From: Prevotella sp. E13-27
GTDB taxonomy: Bacteria > Bacteroidota > Bacteroidia > Bacteroidales > Bacteroidaceae
Direction of reading: 5' to 3'
Assembly: GCF_023217965.1 (NCBI RefSeq)
Contig: NZ_JALPSC010000001.1
Coordinates: 186,001-250,000 of the forward strand
DNA: 64,000 bases
The notes beneath the pieces were generated by a model that was given only the letters and a program-made list of their open reading frames with translations, did no database searches and was not told the origin of the DNA. Shown here piece after piece: positions 53,581 through 62,220 of the stretch. A program made the translations under genes and the position numbers. Positions within the stretch are counted from its first letter, which is position 1. Each line of letters starts with the position of its first letter.

Positions 53581-54446
53581 ACATTAAACCATTTGTGATT
53601 AATAACCTGCATGCGGCAGAATAACTTATAAGACAGCCAGTAGTTGAAGGCTATGATAATCCAGCCAAGAACCGTGACTATATAGAAAGAGGGGTTGAAC
53701 ACAACTTTTGAAACAGGATAGTCCTTACCATTCCATGTAAACGTATCTATCTGCACATAGTCGTAAAGATGCAAATCGATAGTTCCCACCTGTCTCAGGA
53801 AGATGATTATCAGAATTGTAGCAGCAATTATCGCCATGCTTGTAAGCAGGAAATGATAGCGACGGAAGAATGCGCCACCAACGATGAAGAGTGACTGGAA
53901 ATACACTGCCCATGTGACAACTGCGAGACCGAACTGCCAGTATTCCTGACTTGTGACGGGTTCTGTCACTCGATAGAAGCCCCACACCACTACACGTCCT
54001 GTCAACATGTCAACGAATACGCGGAGAACATCTGCCAGCACAATGGCAACGATAGCCAGTACAGCCATCAGTACTATAGAGTGGAGCAGGTTAACCAAAT
54101 ACTTCTCTGCATGAGACACAGGCCAGAGCAGATAAGATGAGCGCTGGCGCACATCTTTCATATTATTGAATAGCGAGCTGGCACCATAGAGCTGGGCAAA
54201 GCAGAAGAACATAAGCGAGAAGAACAGCTCCTGTTCCACTAAATGGCTGTATTGTCTCACCAACTCAGCACCGCTATATAACTGCTGCATTGTGTCGTAT
54301 GAAGGACCAGCCACGCGGGTAAAAAACAGGTTGGCAAAGAACACCACGAGAGTAAAGATGCCTAACTGACGGAGCCATGCCTTACGCGACACGAGAAACT
54401 GACACTTCAGTGCCTGGGAGAATCTATTTAATTTGAAATCGCTCAT
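53577..54446 (-). CDS. ABC-2-like membrane protein of the GntR operon
   Basis: A hydrophobic protein of 289 residues with about six membrane helices (for example LGIFTLVVFFANLFF, HSIVLMAVLAIVAIVLADVL, VVTWAVYFQSLFIVGGAFF, TSMAIIAATILIIIFL, FYIVTVLGWIIIAFNYWLSY). It is most likely the permease partner of the first ATPase of the operon. Family signature is weak; the assignment rests on topology and position. It overlaps the GntR gene by four bases. Confidence 0.75.
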   Translation of the reverse strand: MSDFKLNRFSQALKCQFLVSRKAWLRQLGIFTLVVFFANLFFTRVAGPSYDTMQQLYSGAELVRQYSHLVEQELFFSLMFFCFAQLYGASSLFNNMKDVRQRSSYLLWPVSHAEKYLVNLLHSIVLMAVLAIVAIVLADVLRVFVDMLTGRVVVWGFYRVTEPVTSQEYWQFGLAVVTWAVYFQSLFIVGGAFFRRYHFLLTSMAIIAATILIIIFLRQVGTIDLHLYDYVQIDTFTWNGKDYPVSKVVFNPSFYIVTVLGWIIIAFNYWLSYKLFCRMQVINHKWFNV

Positions 54447-54489
54447 AATACTTAATTCGTTTTAATTCGTGAAATTCGTGGTAAAAAAA

Positions 54490-55302
54490 TCATTTTGTTG
54501 TCTTATAGTTAAACAAGAGTTCCAGGTTCACCTGCGTCTCGACACTGCCTTCCTTGCGCTTTGTGACAACGGCATTGCCCTGAAGCGTTGGCTCGGCATA
54601 GAGCACGTCGCTATCCATCTCTTGAGGTGTGCGATACTCAAAGGCATACTGGTCAATAATCTCCTGCATGGAAGCATTAAGTAACACGCTATGCTGATCA
54701 AGAATGAGTATGTGGTCAAGCATCTGCTCCACGTCGTGCACCTGATGGGTAGAGACTATCACGGTGCGCTCCTCAGTCATGTGACGGGCTATCACCTTAC
54801 GAAACTGCGACTTCGACGGGATGTCCAGACCGTTGGTAGGCTCATCCATGAACAGATACTTTGTGTTGGTAGCCATGGCGAAAGCTATGTATGCCTTCTT
54901 GCGCTGACCCATAGAGAGCTTACCGAGATGCACATCCTCAGGCAGTTCGAAATCACTCAGACACTCTTTCAGCACTTCGTCAGAGAAATTTGGATAGAAG
55001 GGCTTATATAGCTTCACATATTCAGACAGACAGATAGCTGGCAGTTCAAACTCTTCCGTAACGAAAAACACGTCCTGTAACATCTCAGGGTAGCGTTTCA
55101 TTGCTGGCACGCCATCACAAAGGACAGTGCCTTCAACAGGACGTAGAAGACCCGACAGCAGATAGAGCAACGTTGACTTGCCTGTGCCGTTCTTACCTAA
55201 CAGACCATAGATTTTGTTTTCCTCCAGCTTAAGGCTGAAATCGCAGAACACCTGTTTTTTCTGACCAGGGTAACTGAAATAGATGTTGTTAACTTCAATC
55301 AT
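54490..55302 (-). CDS. ABC transporter ATPase, first gene of the GntR operon
   Basis: The 270-residue ATPase shows Walker A GLLGKNGTGKST, signature LSMGQRKKAYIAFAM, Walker B YLFMDEPTNGLD and H-loop VSTHQVHDVE. It has a YtrB/CcmA-like layout with an extra C-terminal region (about 210-270). It starts the eight-gene operon and pairs with the membrane protein downstream. The 43-base gap behind it holds AATTCGT repeats. Confidence 0.92.
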   Translation of the reverse strand: MIEVNNIYFSYPGQKKQVFCDFSLKLEENKIYGLLGKNGTGKSTLLYLLSGLLRPVEGTVLCDGVPAMKRYPEMLQDVFFVTEEFELPAICLSEYVKLYKPFYPNFSDEVLKECLSDFELPEDVHLGKLSMGQRKKAYIAFAMATNTKYLFMDEPTNGLDIPSKSQFRKVIARHMTEERTVIVSTHQVHDVEQMLDHILILDQHSVLLNASMQEIIDQYAFEYRTPQEMDSDVLYAEPTLQGNAVVTKRKEGSVETQVNLELLFNYKTTK

Positions 55303-55352
55303 AGTTTTCGATTGTTATTGTTTATATTATTGTTTATGGTTGTTCTTAACCC

Positions 55353-55416
55353 GTGTTGTAGTGTACTACTTTAATAGAACACTGCAAAAGTAATACGTTT
55401 AATAATACGCTCCAAA
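55353..55416 (-). promoter_or_regulatory. Promoter and likely GntR operator of the ABC/efflux operon
   Basis: Minus strand: TTTG (55413-55416), 20-base spacer, TACTTTTG (55385-55392). Around the expected start point lies the palindrome GTAGT-GT-ACTAC (55358-55369), nested within outer arms GTGTT (55353-55357) and GAACAC (55377-55382). A dimeric GntR protein bound here would block transcription of its own operon. Confidence 0.65.
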
Positions 55417-55500
55417 CATTTAAGCAAAAAACTGCAATAAATTAACAATACTTAACTAGCACTATCATAGTGTAACAACTTCGAAAAAACAAGCTTTCCT

Positions 55501-55531
55501 TTTGTATTTCACTCGACTTTTCGTATTTTTG
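55501..55531 (+). promoter_or_regulatory. Promoter of the metallophosphoesterase gene
   Basis: TTTG (55501-55504), 19-base spacer, TATTTTTG (55524-55531) on the plus strand, 25 bases before the start codon. Confidence 0.82.
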
Positions 55532-55556
55532 CAGACAAATTACTAAAACTATAAAT

Positions 55557-56951
55557 ATGAGAGAAAAAATTGGATTATTGTTCGCTGTGCTGCTACTGTC
55601 GATACAGGGGGCTTTCGCCCAGATGACCTTCAGTCTGAATGGAGCAGACTTCAACGATGTGGCATATCGCAACACGAAGGGAATGACAACGGTGACATTA
55701 CCAGCAGGCACGAGTCTGGAGGGCATCATCACAGGAGTGAAGATTGATGGCACAGATGTGGATGCCTCAGCCATAACGCCCAACCCATTGACAACAAAGA
55801 TAAAATACGGAGAGACGAAGGTCTTCACACACAACAACAGAGCCTTCGGCTTTGTCTTTGAAGAGGACTTGTGGTTCTGCGGCGTGTTCATATCAGACTG
55901 TCACATAAACCAAGGCATCGGCCACGATGGCACAAGCACAGAGGAGATGAAGCGCATAATGAACAGCATCATCGCCATGGGAAAAGACGGAAAGAAAAAG
56001 GTGAGCTTCACTACTGCCGGAGCAACGAACATTGTGCCAAAGACCAGCATCATCTTCTGTCTGGGAGACATTGACCAGGACAAGGGCGATGACGGCAGCA
56101 GTGGTACGCACAACAACTTCCTGAACAGCACGGCTGAAGTGGCAAAGGCAGCTGGTACACCTTTCATATTCATTGCTGGCAACCACGACCTAAGCCCTGA
56201 CTACTGGACAGGCGATAACCCCGACAAAGGCGCGACATTCAGTGGCTCGAACGCTGACAACCAGACAATAACGGCAGTCACGGAGAATAACGACTATTGG
56301 AACAATGCAAACGTGTTCGACGAAAACATCTCATATTTTACCGACGACACGAAGAGTAACTGCTTCCAGTCAAAGCCATTTACATTTAATTATAAAAATG
56401 TCCGCTTCTACTGCGCTCACACCTATTGGTTCCAGAAACTCTACAAGCGCACCAGTCTGTTTGGCGATGCCACATACTACGCACCTGACGGAGTGATAAG
56501 CGCCTTGGACACCTTCGTAGAGAGCCATGCCGGAGAGGCAAGCGTATGGATGCAGCACTTCCCCTGGCTGGCAGGCAGCGACTGCAACCGCTGGTGGCTT
56601 GACCAGAACGACAAAGGACTATACATACCGACGACAGACAGTTCACTCTATGGTTCCAACACGCAGGGCATTGCCTATAACGACGCCAACAAAGCCAACA
56701 GGCTGAAGAAAGATCCGCTATCGGCAATAATGATGAAGGCGGCAGGAAAGGTTGACGGTAAGGTGCAGCACTTCTCTGGTCACTATCACCGTTTTGACGA
56801 CCGTACCTATCAGAGCACGGTAAACACATCGAACAAGATACACGACTACACCGTTGCCGCACCTGGAAACACGGAACAATCGAACAACGCCTTTGTTGTG
56901 CTGTTCAAGCGTGGCGAGGGTGTGAAAGAAGTAATACAGACCCAGTTCTAA
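55557..56951 (+). CDS. Secreted calcineurin-like metallophosphoesterase
   Basis: A secreted 464-residue enzyme (signal peptide MREKIGLLFAVLLLSIQGAFAQ). The five metal-binding motifs are present: D-x-H in FISDCHIN (about 113), GD in FCLGDIDQD, GNH in FIAGNHDL, H in WMQHFPW, and G-H-x-H in FSGHYHRFD. The fold suggests a phosphodiesterase or phosphatase; substrate unknown. Residues 23-100 form a beta-rich N-terminal domain. It precedes, by 18 bases, a gene for another secreted protein, and they are likely one operon. Confidence 0.9.
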   Translation: MREKIGLLFAVLLLSIQGAFAQMTFSLNGADFNDVAYRNTKGMTTVTLPAGTSLEGIITGVKIDGTDVDASAITPNPLTTKIKYGETKVFTHNNRAFGFVFEEDLWFCGVFISDCHINQGIGHDGTSTEEMKRIMNSIIAMGKDGKKKVSFTTAGATNIVPKTSIIFCLGDIDQDKGDDGSSGTHNNFLNSTAEVAKAAGTPFIFIAGNHDLSPDYWTGDNPDKGATFSGSNADNQTITAVTENNDYWNNANVFDENISYFTDDTKSNCFQSKPFTFNYKNVRFYCAHTYWFQKLYKRTSLFGDATYYAPDGVISALDTFVESHAGEASVWMQHFPWLAGSDCNRWWLDQNDKGLYIPTTDSSLYGSNTQGIAYNDANKANRLKKDPLSAIMMKAAGKVDGKVQHFSGHYHRFDDRTYQSTVNTSNKIHDYTVAAPGNTEQSNNAFVVLFKRGEGVKEVIQTQF

Positions 56952-56969
56952 CTAAAAAGACAAGACATC

Positions 56970-58067
56970 ATGAAACATTATATTCTTGCAATACTCATGC
57001 TGACAGGAGCCGCAGTACACTCTGTGGCTCAGACCGATGATGGCCGAAGCAAGCTGACGGCAGCATTGGAACGCTTCGAGAACGACTATAACCTTCAGGA
57101 CGGTACGGACTTCAGTCGTAAGACAATGAGTGCAGAGGCATGGACCAACCTACTGAGACAAGTGAACAAAGCTAGCCTTGCCCTTGATGACGAAGCACAA
57201 GCCAGCAATTACGCTACACTGGCAACAGAGCTTAACACACAAATGGATGCCACAGATGCCTCACTACGCCTCTTCAAAAGCTACAAGGCAATGATTGAGG
57301 GCTGCAAGGCGCTAACACTTAGTGAGGTAGAAGGCAATAACTCCGACTGCAACATGAACAACGACGACAGTCTGCAAACAGCTATCTCAAGACTTAACAC
57401 CGCTTTCGTTGAATACGCAAAGATCCAAGAGGACAACATCGACATGAGACCATTCCTCGGAGAGAACCTTGACTTCAGCAAAGCCGACGGCGACAAGCTC
57501 GTAGCGGGCGCGAACATCGAGGTCAACGACATCACAGGATGGGACGAACGCTACAGCGACGTGGTGGACTGGACCAGGCTGAAGACCGAGAGCGGACAGC
57601 TCCTGCTACGCGCCAACTGGACTGCCAAGTCCGTCATAGTGGAGGTGTCAAAACAGAGAATGCTGCCCGAGGGAGACTACATGCTCTCACTGAGATGGAA
57701 CAGCGACATGAGCAACATGACAAACCTCTCACATTTCACTGTTGGAAACAAGGAGAAAGCCATAGGCATATCGACCTCATCAATGAGAATGCAGACATTC
57801 TTCTTCACCGTTGACGAAGGCGGACAGCCATTTGACATCGTCATAGGTCTGAAGAAACTGAACTCAGGAAACGCTCCCGCACAAATACAGGTTGACGACA
57901 TAAGATTAGTCTGCGAGCCACCGTATGACGAGGGCATCACAGATCGAACAACAGCATTCCAAAGCGCTGCCAACAGGTGGTACACGCTCGACGGACGCTC
58001 CCTCAACGGTAAACCAACGTCTCCCGGCATTTACGTCAGCAAAGGTAAAAAGGTTGTCATCAAGTGA
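56970..58067 (+). CDS. Secreted protein with C-terminal sorting-like motif
   Basis: A 365-residue protein with signal peptide MKHYILAILMLTGAAVHSVAQ. Residues 25-170 are helical and acidic; residues 170-310 look like a beta-sandwich carbohydrate-binding fold (LRANWTAKSVIVEV...LPEGDYMLSLRW...QIQVDDIRLVCEP). It ends YTLDGRSL...SPGIYVSKGKKVVIK, the same C-terminal motif as on the GH106 enzyme. The family was not recognised. Closed by a strong terminator. Confidence 0.75.
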   Translation: MKHYILAILMLTGAAVHSVAQTDDGRSKLTAALERFENDYNLQDGTDFSRKTMSAEAWTNLLRQVNKASLALDDEAQASNYATLATELNTQMDATDASLRLFKSYKAMIEGCKALTLSEVEGNNSDCNMNNDDSLQTAISRLNTAFVEYAKIQEDNIDMRPFLGENLDFSKADGDKLVAGANIEVNDITGWDERYSDVVDWTRLKTESGQLLLRANWTAKSVIVEVSKQRMLPEGDYMLSLRWNSDMSNMTNLSHFTVGNKEKAIGISTSSMRMQTFFFTVDEGGQPFDIVIGLKKLNSGNAPAQIQVDDIRLVCEPPYDEGITDRTTAFQSAANRWYTLDGRSLNGKPTSPGIYVSKGKKVVIK

Positions 58068-58079
58068 CTGTTTTAAGCC

Positions 58080-58128
58080 GGTTGTAACAAAGAATTTCCG
58101 AAATCACTTCTTTGTTACAACCTTTTTT
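58080..58128 (+). terminator. 15-bp perfect hairpin terminator, adjoining the hpt promoter
   Basis: GGTTGTAACAAAGAA (58080-58094) pairs with TTCTTTGTTACAACC (58108-58122), followed by six T. Only 2 bases further the TACTTTTG -7 box of hpt begins (58131-58138), and the only TTTG in range is in the hairpin arm. Confidence 0.9.
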
Positions 58129-58130
58129 AG

Positions 58131-58138
58131 TACTTTTG
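58131..58138 (+). promoter_or_regulatory. hpt -7 box
   Basis: TACTTTTG, 29 bases before the hpt start codon; a TTTG at 58111-58114 is 16 bases upstream, shorter than the usual spacing. The box supports the start at 58168 against an open frame that runs back to 57925. Confidence 0.65.
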
Positions 58139-58167
58139 CAGTCAAATTACTAAATAGAGATATTGTT

Positions 58168-58707
58168 ATGAGCAGAATAACTATTAATGGCAAGTCATTT
58201 GAGACGTCAATGCCAGAGGCACAGATCAAATGGCGAGTAAAGGAACTGGCACAGCAGATAAGCCGCGACATGGAAGGGAAGAACCCGCTGTTTCTTGCAG
58301 TACTCAACGGAGCATTCATCTTTGCTGCCGACCTTATGCGCGAGATGACCATCCCCTGTGAAATATCGTTTGTTAAGCTGGCTTCCTATCAGGGAACAAC
58401 ATCTACAGGAAAGATTAAGGAAGTGATGGGAATTAACGAGGACCTCTCAGGCCGTCACGTAATCATCCTTGAAGACATTGTAGAAACGGGCCTTACCATT
58501 AAACAGATGAAAGAGTCACTCGGCACCCGCAACCCTGCATCGGTAAGTGTGTGCACACTTTTTTTCAAGCCCGAACGCCTGCAGGAAGACCTGAAACTTG
58601 ACTATGTAGCGTTCGAGATTCCCAACGACTTCATACTCGGCTACGGCCTCGACTTTGACCAGCAGGGACGCGGACTGAAAGATCTTTACACACTGGTTAA
58701 GGAGTAA
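58168..58707 (+). CDS. hpt: Hypoxanthine phosphoribosyltransferase
   Basis: A purine salvage enzyme of 179 residues that joins hypoxanthine (and guanine) to PRPP. The PRPP-binding motif is VIILEDIVETGLTIKQ (VIxEDIxDTG type), with FLAVLNGAFIFAADLMREM and LDYVAFEIPNDFILGYGLDFDQQGRGL, all family hallmarks. It is followed by adk after 49 bases. Confidence 0.94.
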   Translation: MSRITINGKSFETSMPEAQIKWRVKELAQQISRDMEGKNPLFLAVLNGAFIFAADLMREMTIPCEISFVKLASYQGTTSTGKIKEVMGINEDLSGRHVIILEDIVETGLTIKQMKESLGTRNPASVSVCTLFFKPERLQEDLKLDYVAFEIPNDFILGYGLDFDQQGRGLKDLYTLVKE

Positions 58708-58756
58708 AAACGAAATATCGAGAAAACGAAATAATCAAACAAAAACAGACGAGACA

Positions 58757-59329
58757 ATGAAGAATATTGTTATTTTCGGTGCCCCCGGCTCAGGCAAGGG
58801 CACACAGAGCGACAAGCTCATTGAAAAGTACGGATTGGAGCACATTTCTACTGGCGACGTGCTTCGTGCAGAGATCAAGAACGGTACAGAGCTCGGCAAG
58901 ACTGCCAAGCAGTTCATTGACAACGGCCAGCTCATCCCCGACGAGCTGATGGTAAGCATCCTCGCTTCAGTATATGACTCTTTCGGTCGTGAACACAAGG
59001 GAGTAATCTTCGATGGATTCCCACGCACCATTCCACAAGCAGAGGCACTGAAGATGATGCTCGCAGAGCGTGGTGACAAAATTGCAGCGATGCTGGAACT
59101 CGACGTGCCAGAGGACGAGCTCATGAAGCGCCTCATACTCCGCGGACAGCAGAGCGGTCGTGCCGACGACAATGAAGAGACTATCAAGAAACGCCTCGTA
59201 GTCTATCACAACCAGACACAGCCCCTCATCGAGTGGTACAAGAAAGAAGGTCTGCACTATCACATTGACGGTCTGGGCGAACTCGACCGCATCTTCGGTG
59301 ATATTTGCAAGGTAGTAGATAATATCTAG
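58757..59329 (+). CDS. adk: Adenylate kinase
   Basis: A short-type adenylate kinase of 190 residues that interconverts ATP+AMP and 2 ADP. P-loop GAPGSGKGTQ (residues 7-16), AMP-site HISTGDVLRAEI, FDGFPRTIPQAEAL, and LILRGQQSGRADDNEETIKKRL. The short LID lacks zinc cysteines, as usual in Bacteroidetes. The stop codon TAG is the first unit of the CTAG repeat array that follows. Confidence 0.96.
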   Translation: MKNIVIFGAPGSGKGTQSDKLIEKYGLEHISTGDVLRAEIKNGTELGKTAKQFIDNGQLIPDELMVSILASVYDSFGREHKGVIFDGFPRTIPQAEALKMMLAERGDKIAAMLELDVPEDELMKRLILRGQQSGRADDNEETIKKRLVVYHNQTQPLIEWYKKEGLHYHIDGLGELDRIFGDICKVVDNI

Positions 59330-59415
59330 GATAGCCTAGGACTGCCTAGGATAGACTAGGGATCCTAGGCTATCCTAAAAAATCTAGAATAACTAGAGAA
59401 TCTAGAAAATCCTAG
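59326..59415. repeat. 10-bp CTAG repeat array between adk and obg
   Basis: CTAG occurs at 59326, 59336, 59346, 59356, 59365, 59384, 59393, 59402 and 59412, that is every 9-10 bases with one degenerate position (CCTA at 59375). The left half forms a hairpin, TAGGATAGCCTAGG (59327-59340) with CCTAGGCTATCCTA (59364-59377). The array fills nearly the whole 99-base gap. It could be an attenuating structure or a microsatellite. Confidence 0.9.
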
Positions 59416-59428
59416 AAAAAACAAAAAG

Positions 59429-60619
59429 ATGGAGAGTAATTTCGTTGACTATGTAAAAATAATGTGCCGTTCAGGCAAGGGCGGTCGCGGCTCCATGCAC
59501 CTGCGCCATGTGAAATACAACCCTAACGGCGGTCCCGACGGTGGCGACGGCGGCAAGGGCGGTAGCATAATATTGCGTGGCAACCACAACTACTGGACTC
59601 TGCTCCACCTGCGCTATCAACGACATATTTTCGCTGAACATGGCGGCAACGGCGGAAGAGACAAATGTCACGGCACCGACGGCAAGGACATCTACATCGA
59701 CGTGCCGCCAGGAACAGTGGTCTATAACGCCGAGAATGGTAAGTTCGTATGCGACGTAGCCTACGACGGACAGGAGATAATGCTGTTGAAAGGCGGACGC
59801 GGCGGACTGGGCAACTTCCAGTTCCGTACTGCCACCAATCAGGCACCACGCTACGCACAGCCAGGAGAGCCCATGCAGGAGATGACGGTCATCATGGAGC
59901 TGAAGCTGTTAGCCGATGTGGGACTCGTAGGTTTCCCAAATGCAGGTAAGTCAACATTAGTGTCGGCCCTATCAAATGCAAAGCCGAAGATTGCCAACTA
60001 TCCATTTACAACGATGGAGCCATCGCTCGGCATTGTGGGTTATCGCGACAACAAGTCGTTCGTGATGGCCGACATACCTGGGATAATTGAGGGCGCGGCA
60101 GAAGGCAAAGGACTCGGACTCCGATTCCTGCGTCACATTGAGCGTAACTCATTGCTGCTCTTCATGGTACCTGGCGACACAGATGACATCAAGCACGAAT
60201 ACGAGATACTGCTCAACGAACTCAGACAGTTCAACCCAGAGATGCTGTCGAAACACCGCGTGCTGGCAATAACGAAGTGTGACCTGCTAGACGAAGAGCT
60301 CATAGAGATGCTTCGCGAGACTCTGCCCGACGACCTTCCAGTAGTGTTCATTTCGGCTGTAACTGGCTTTGGACTCGAAGAACTAAAAGATGTGCTTTGG
60401 GAAGAACTGAATGCCGAGAGCAACAAACTCGCCACAATAACAGCCGAAGACACTCTTGTGCACAGAGACAAGGACATGGCAACCTTTGCTGCAGAACTGG
60501 AAGACGAAGGTGAGCTTGACGACATAGAATATGTTGATGCTGAGGACGTTGACGAAGACTTCGAGGACGAGGATATAGAAGACCTTGAGGACTTTGAATA
60601 CGTGGAGAGCGAGAGTTGA
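59429..60619 (+). CDS. obg: Obg GTPase (ribosome assembly/stress)
   Basis: The 396-residue GTPase has the glycine-rich Obg fold ([50 protein letters not shown]) and the G domain with G1 [10 protein letters not shown]2 [12 protein letters not shown]3 DIPGIIEGA and G4 TKCDLL. The C-terminus is strikingly acidic (about residues 345-396, mostly D/E). Obg binds the 50S subunit and ppGpp. It shares a 14-bp tandem repeat with the next gene's start. Confidence 0.95.
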   Translation: MESNFVDYVKIMCRSGKGGRGSMHLRHVKYNPNGGPDGGDGGKGGSIILRGNHNYWTLLHLRYQRHIFAEHGGNGGRDKCHGTDGKDIYIDVPPGTVVYNAENGKFVCDVAYDGQEIMLLKGGRGGLGNFQFRTATNQAPRYAQPGEPMQEMTVIMELKLLADVGLVGFPNAGKSTLVSALSNAKPKIANYPFTTMEPSLGIVGYRDNKSFVMADIPGIIEGAAEGKGLGLRFLRHIERNSLLLFMVPGDTDDIKHEYEILLNELRQFNPEMLSKHRVLAITKCDLLDEELIEMLRETLPDDLPVVFISAVTGFGLEELKDVLWEELNAESNKLATITAEDTLVHRDKDMATFAAELEDEGELDDIEYVDAEDVDEDFEDEDIEDLEDFEYVESES

Positions 60620-60638
60620 GAATTGAGAGTTGAGAATT
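60611..60638. repeat. Perfect 14-bp tandem repeat joining obg stop and pgeF start
   Basis: GAGAGTTGAGAATT occurs at 60611-60624 and 60625-60638. The TGA in copy one is the obg stop codon (60617-60619), and the TTG of copy two (60630-60632) is the apparent pgeF start codon. Confidence 0.88.
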
Positions 60639-61415
60639 CCACAACTTAAATATTATGACTTGGGCGAGCACGTAACAGCCTTTAGCACCACCCGACACGG
60701 TGGCTGCTCAGCAGGTAATTACGGTGAGCTGAACATCAACCCTTATTGTGGCGATGATCCTGCGGCAGTGGCAAAAAATCGCGAGCTACTAGCACAAGAA
60801 TTGCCCATTCCATCGGTCTCAAGTATCCTCCTACCCCATCAGGTTCATGGAAAAAGTATCATTGATATTGATGAGGACTTTCTGGAAAAGCGATTCACCG
60901 CTCAGGATTTTGACGGCTTTGACGGCATAATAACAAATCAGGCCGGTGTGTGCATCGGTGTCTCTACAGCCGACTGCATCCCCGTCATCCTCTACGATGC
61001 CGTTCATCATTGCGCTGCAGCGATACATGCTGGATGGCGAGGCACAGTCCAGCGCATAGTACAAGAGGCAGCCTTGCACATACATTCTCGTTACCATACT
61101 GACTATGGGCAACTGCTAGCCGTTATCGGTCCTGGTATCTCGCTAAAGAACTTTGAGGTGGGGCAAGAGGTCTATGACCGTTTTGAAGAAGAGCATTTTC
61201 CCATGGACAAGATTGCCGACACAACAAGTTGGCCAAAGCCACATATTGACCTGAAGACGTGCAACCGGCTACAGCTTACCGACCTAGGAGTTCCAGACCA
61301 GAATATCTTCGACTGCGGCATCTGCACCTTCGATGAAACCGACCGTTTTTTCTCTGCCCGACGCTTAGGCATCAACTCGGGTCGCATCTATACAGGAATA
61401 GTAATTCATAGTTAA
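60630..61415 (+). CDS. pgeF: Peptidoglycan editing factor PgeF / multicopper polyphenol oxidase-like (YfiH)
   Basis: A 261-residue member of the YfiH/laccase-domain family. Diagnostic parts are TRHGGCSAGNYGELNIN, LLPHQVHGKSI, GVCIGVSTADCIPVILYD, AAIHAGWRGTVQRIV and FDCGICTF. The zinc ligands are the H in QVHG, C in TADC and H in HAGW. Proteins of this family hydrolyse purine nucleosides or affect peptidoglycan composition. No in-frame ATG exists near the start, so TTG at 60630 is used; it lies in a 14-bp tandem repeat. Confidence 0.9.
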   Translation: MRIPQLKYYDLGEHVTAFSTTRHGGCSAGNYGELNINPYCGDDPAAVAKNRELLAQELPIPSVSSILLPHQVHGKSIIDIDEDFLEKRFTAQDFDGFDGIITNQAGVCIGVSTADCIPVILYDAVHHCAAAIHAGWRGTVQRIVQEAALHIHSRYHTDYGQLLAVIGPGISLKNFEVGQEVYDRFEEEHFPMDKIADTTSWPKPHIDLKTCNRLQLTDLGVPDQNIFDCGICTFDETDRFFSARRLGINSGRIYTGIVIHS

Positions 61416-61443
61416 TGCTGTGAGATAAATTAAAAACCTAACG

Positions 61444-62112
61444 ATGAGTCACAAATATATCATACTAAGTTTTTTCACACTTCTGACACTGCAAAGTTGT
61501 TCGCAAAACACCTACCAGTTCAAGCCACAGGACTACCCCTTCCCCATTCCTGAAGAGGAGCCTTACGCAACGATGCAAGACAGTGCCGAACAGCAGGCTG
61601 CTGAGACTCGACGTATGACAGGTGACCCATTCCTTGGCGGAACGACCCTCACAGTTGATTTGAGTGCAATACCTGACGGAAAGTGGTGTTATCCGCTGCC
61701 AGGCGCGAAGGTGATAAGCAACTACGGTACGCGTGGTCGTCGCAGACACAGCGGAGTGGACCTAAAGACTCGTTCTAACGACAAGATATACGCAGCTATG
61801 GACGGCATAGTAACTATGTCAAAACCTTTCGCCGGCTATGGCAACTGCATAATTCTGCGTCACCCCAACGGCCTTGAGACGCTCTACAGCCACAACTCAA
61901 AGAACCTCGTTGTTGAAGGACAACGTGTCACAGCCGGAAAAGTCATAGCACTGACAGGCCGCACAGGCCGTGCCACAACCGAGCACCTACACTTTGAGCT
62001 AAGAGTGGCAGGCAAGCATTACAACCCGCAATTACTGTTCGACCACAATACAAAACGCATTAAACACCACAAATTGACATTCAAAAAAGGCGGTGGAGTG
62101 ACCACAAAGTAA
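61444..62112 (+). CDS. M23-family peptidase lipoprotein
   Basis: A 222-residue envelope lipoprotein, lipobox LTLQSC with Cys at residue 19. The M23 (LytM) domain at about 80-205 has the zinc motif H-x3-D in RRHSGVDLK and HLHF in TEHLHFELR, both intact, together with VISNYGTRG and GYGNCIILRHPNG. It is thus a likely active or formerly active peptidoglycan endopeptidase. The C-terminus is basic. It follows pgeF after 28 bases and ends at a strong terminator. Confidence 0.92.
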   Translation: MSHKYIILSFFTLLTLQSCSQNTYQFKPQDYPFPIPEEEPYATMQDSAEQQAAETRRMTGDPFLGGTTLTVDLSAIPDGKWCYPLPGAKVISNYGTRGRRRHSGVDLKTRSNDKIYAAMDGIVTMSKPFAGYGNCIILRHPNGLETLYSHNSKNLVVEGQRVTAGKVIALTGRTGRATTEHLHFELRVAGKHYNPQLLFDHNTKRIKHHKLTFKKGGGVTTK

Positions 62113-62142
62113 CTTTTTTACAATTTTATAAAAAATAAATAT

Positions 62143-62171
62143 ACTGATATAGACCCTATATCAGTTTTTTT
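62143..62171 (+). terminator. Intrinsic terminator of the M23 gene, overlapping the receptor promoter region
   Basis: ACTGATATAG (62143-62152) pairs with CTATATCAGT (62156-62165), loop ACC, followed by seven T. The TATTTTTG -7 box of the next gene is only 3 bases further on. Confidence 0.9.
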
Positions 62172-62174
62172 AGT

Positions 62175-62182
62175 TATTTTTG
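62175..62182 (+). promoter_or_regulatory. -7 box of the TonB receptor gene
   Basis: TATTTTTG, 38 bases before the start codon. The position where -33 should be lies in the terminator hairpin and has no TTTG. Confidence 0.65.
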
Positions 62183-62220
62183 CACCCACTAAAAGTATAC
62201 TTTCTAATTTATGTTTTTTT

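Noticed and set aside
57925..58167. N-terminal extension of hpt
   Set aside because: The extension overlaps the preceding gene and crosses a terminator and the -7 box; the family starts at the ATG at 58168.
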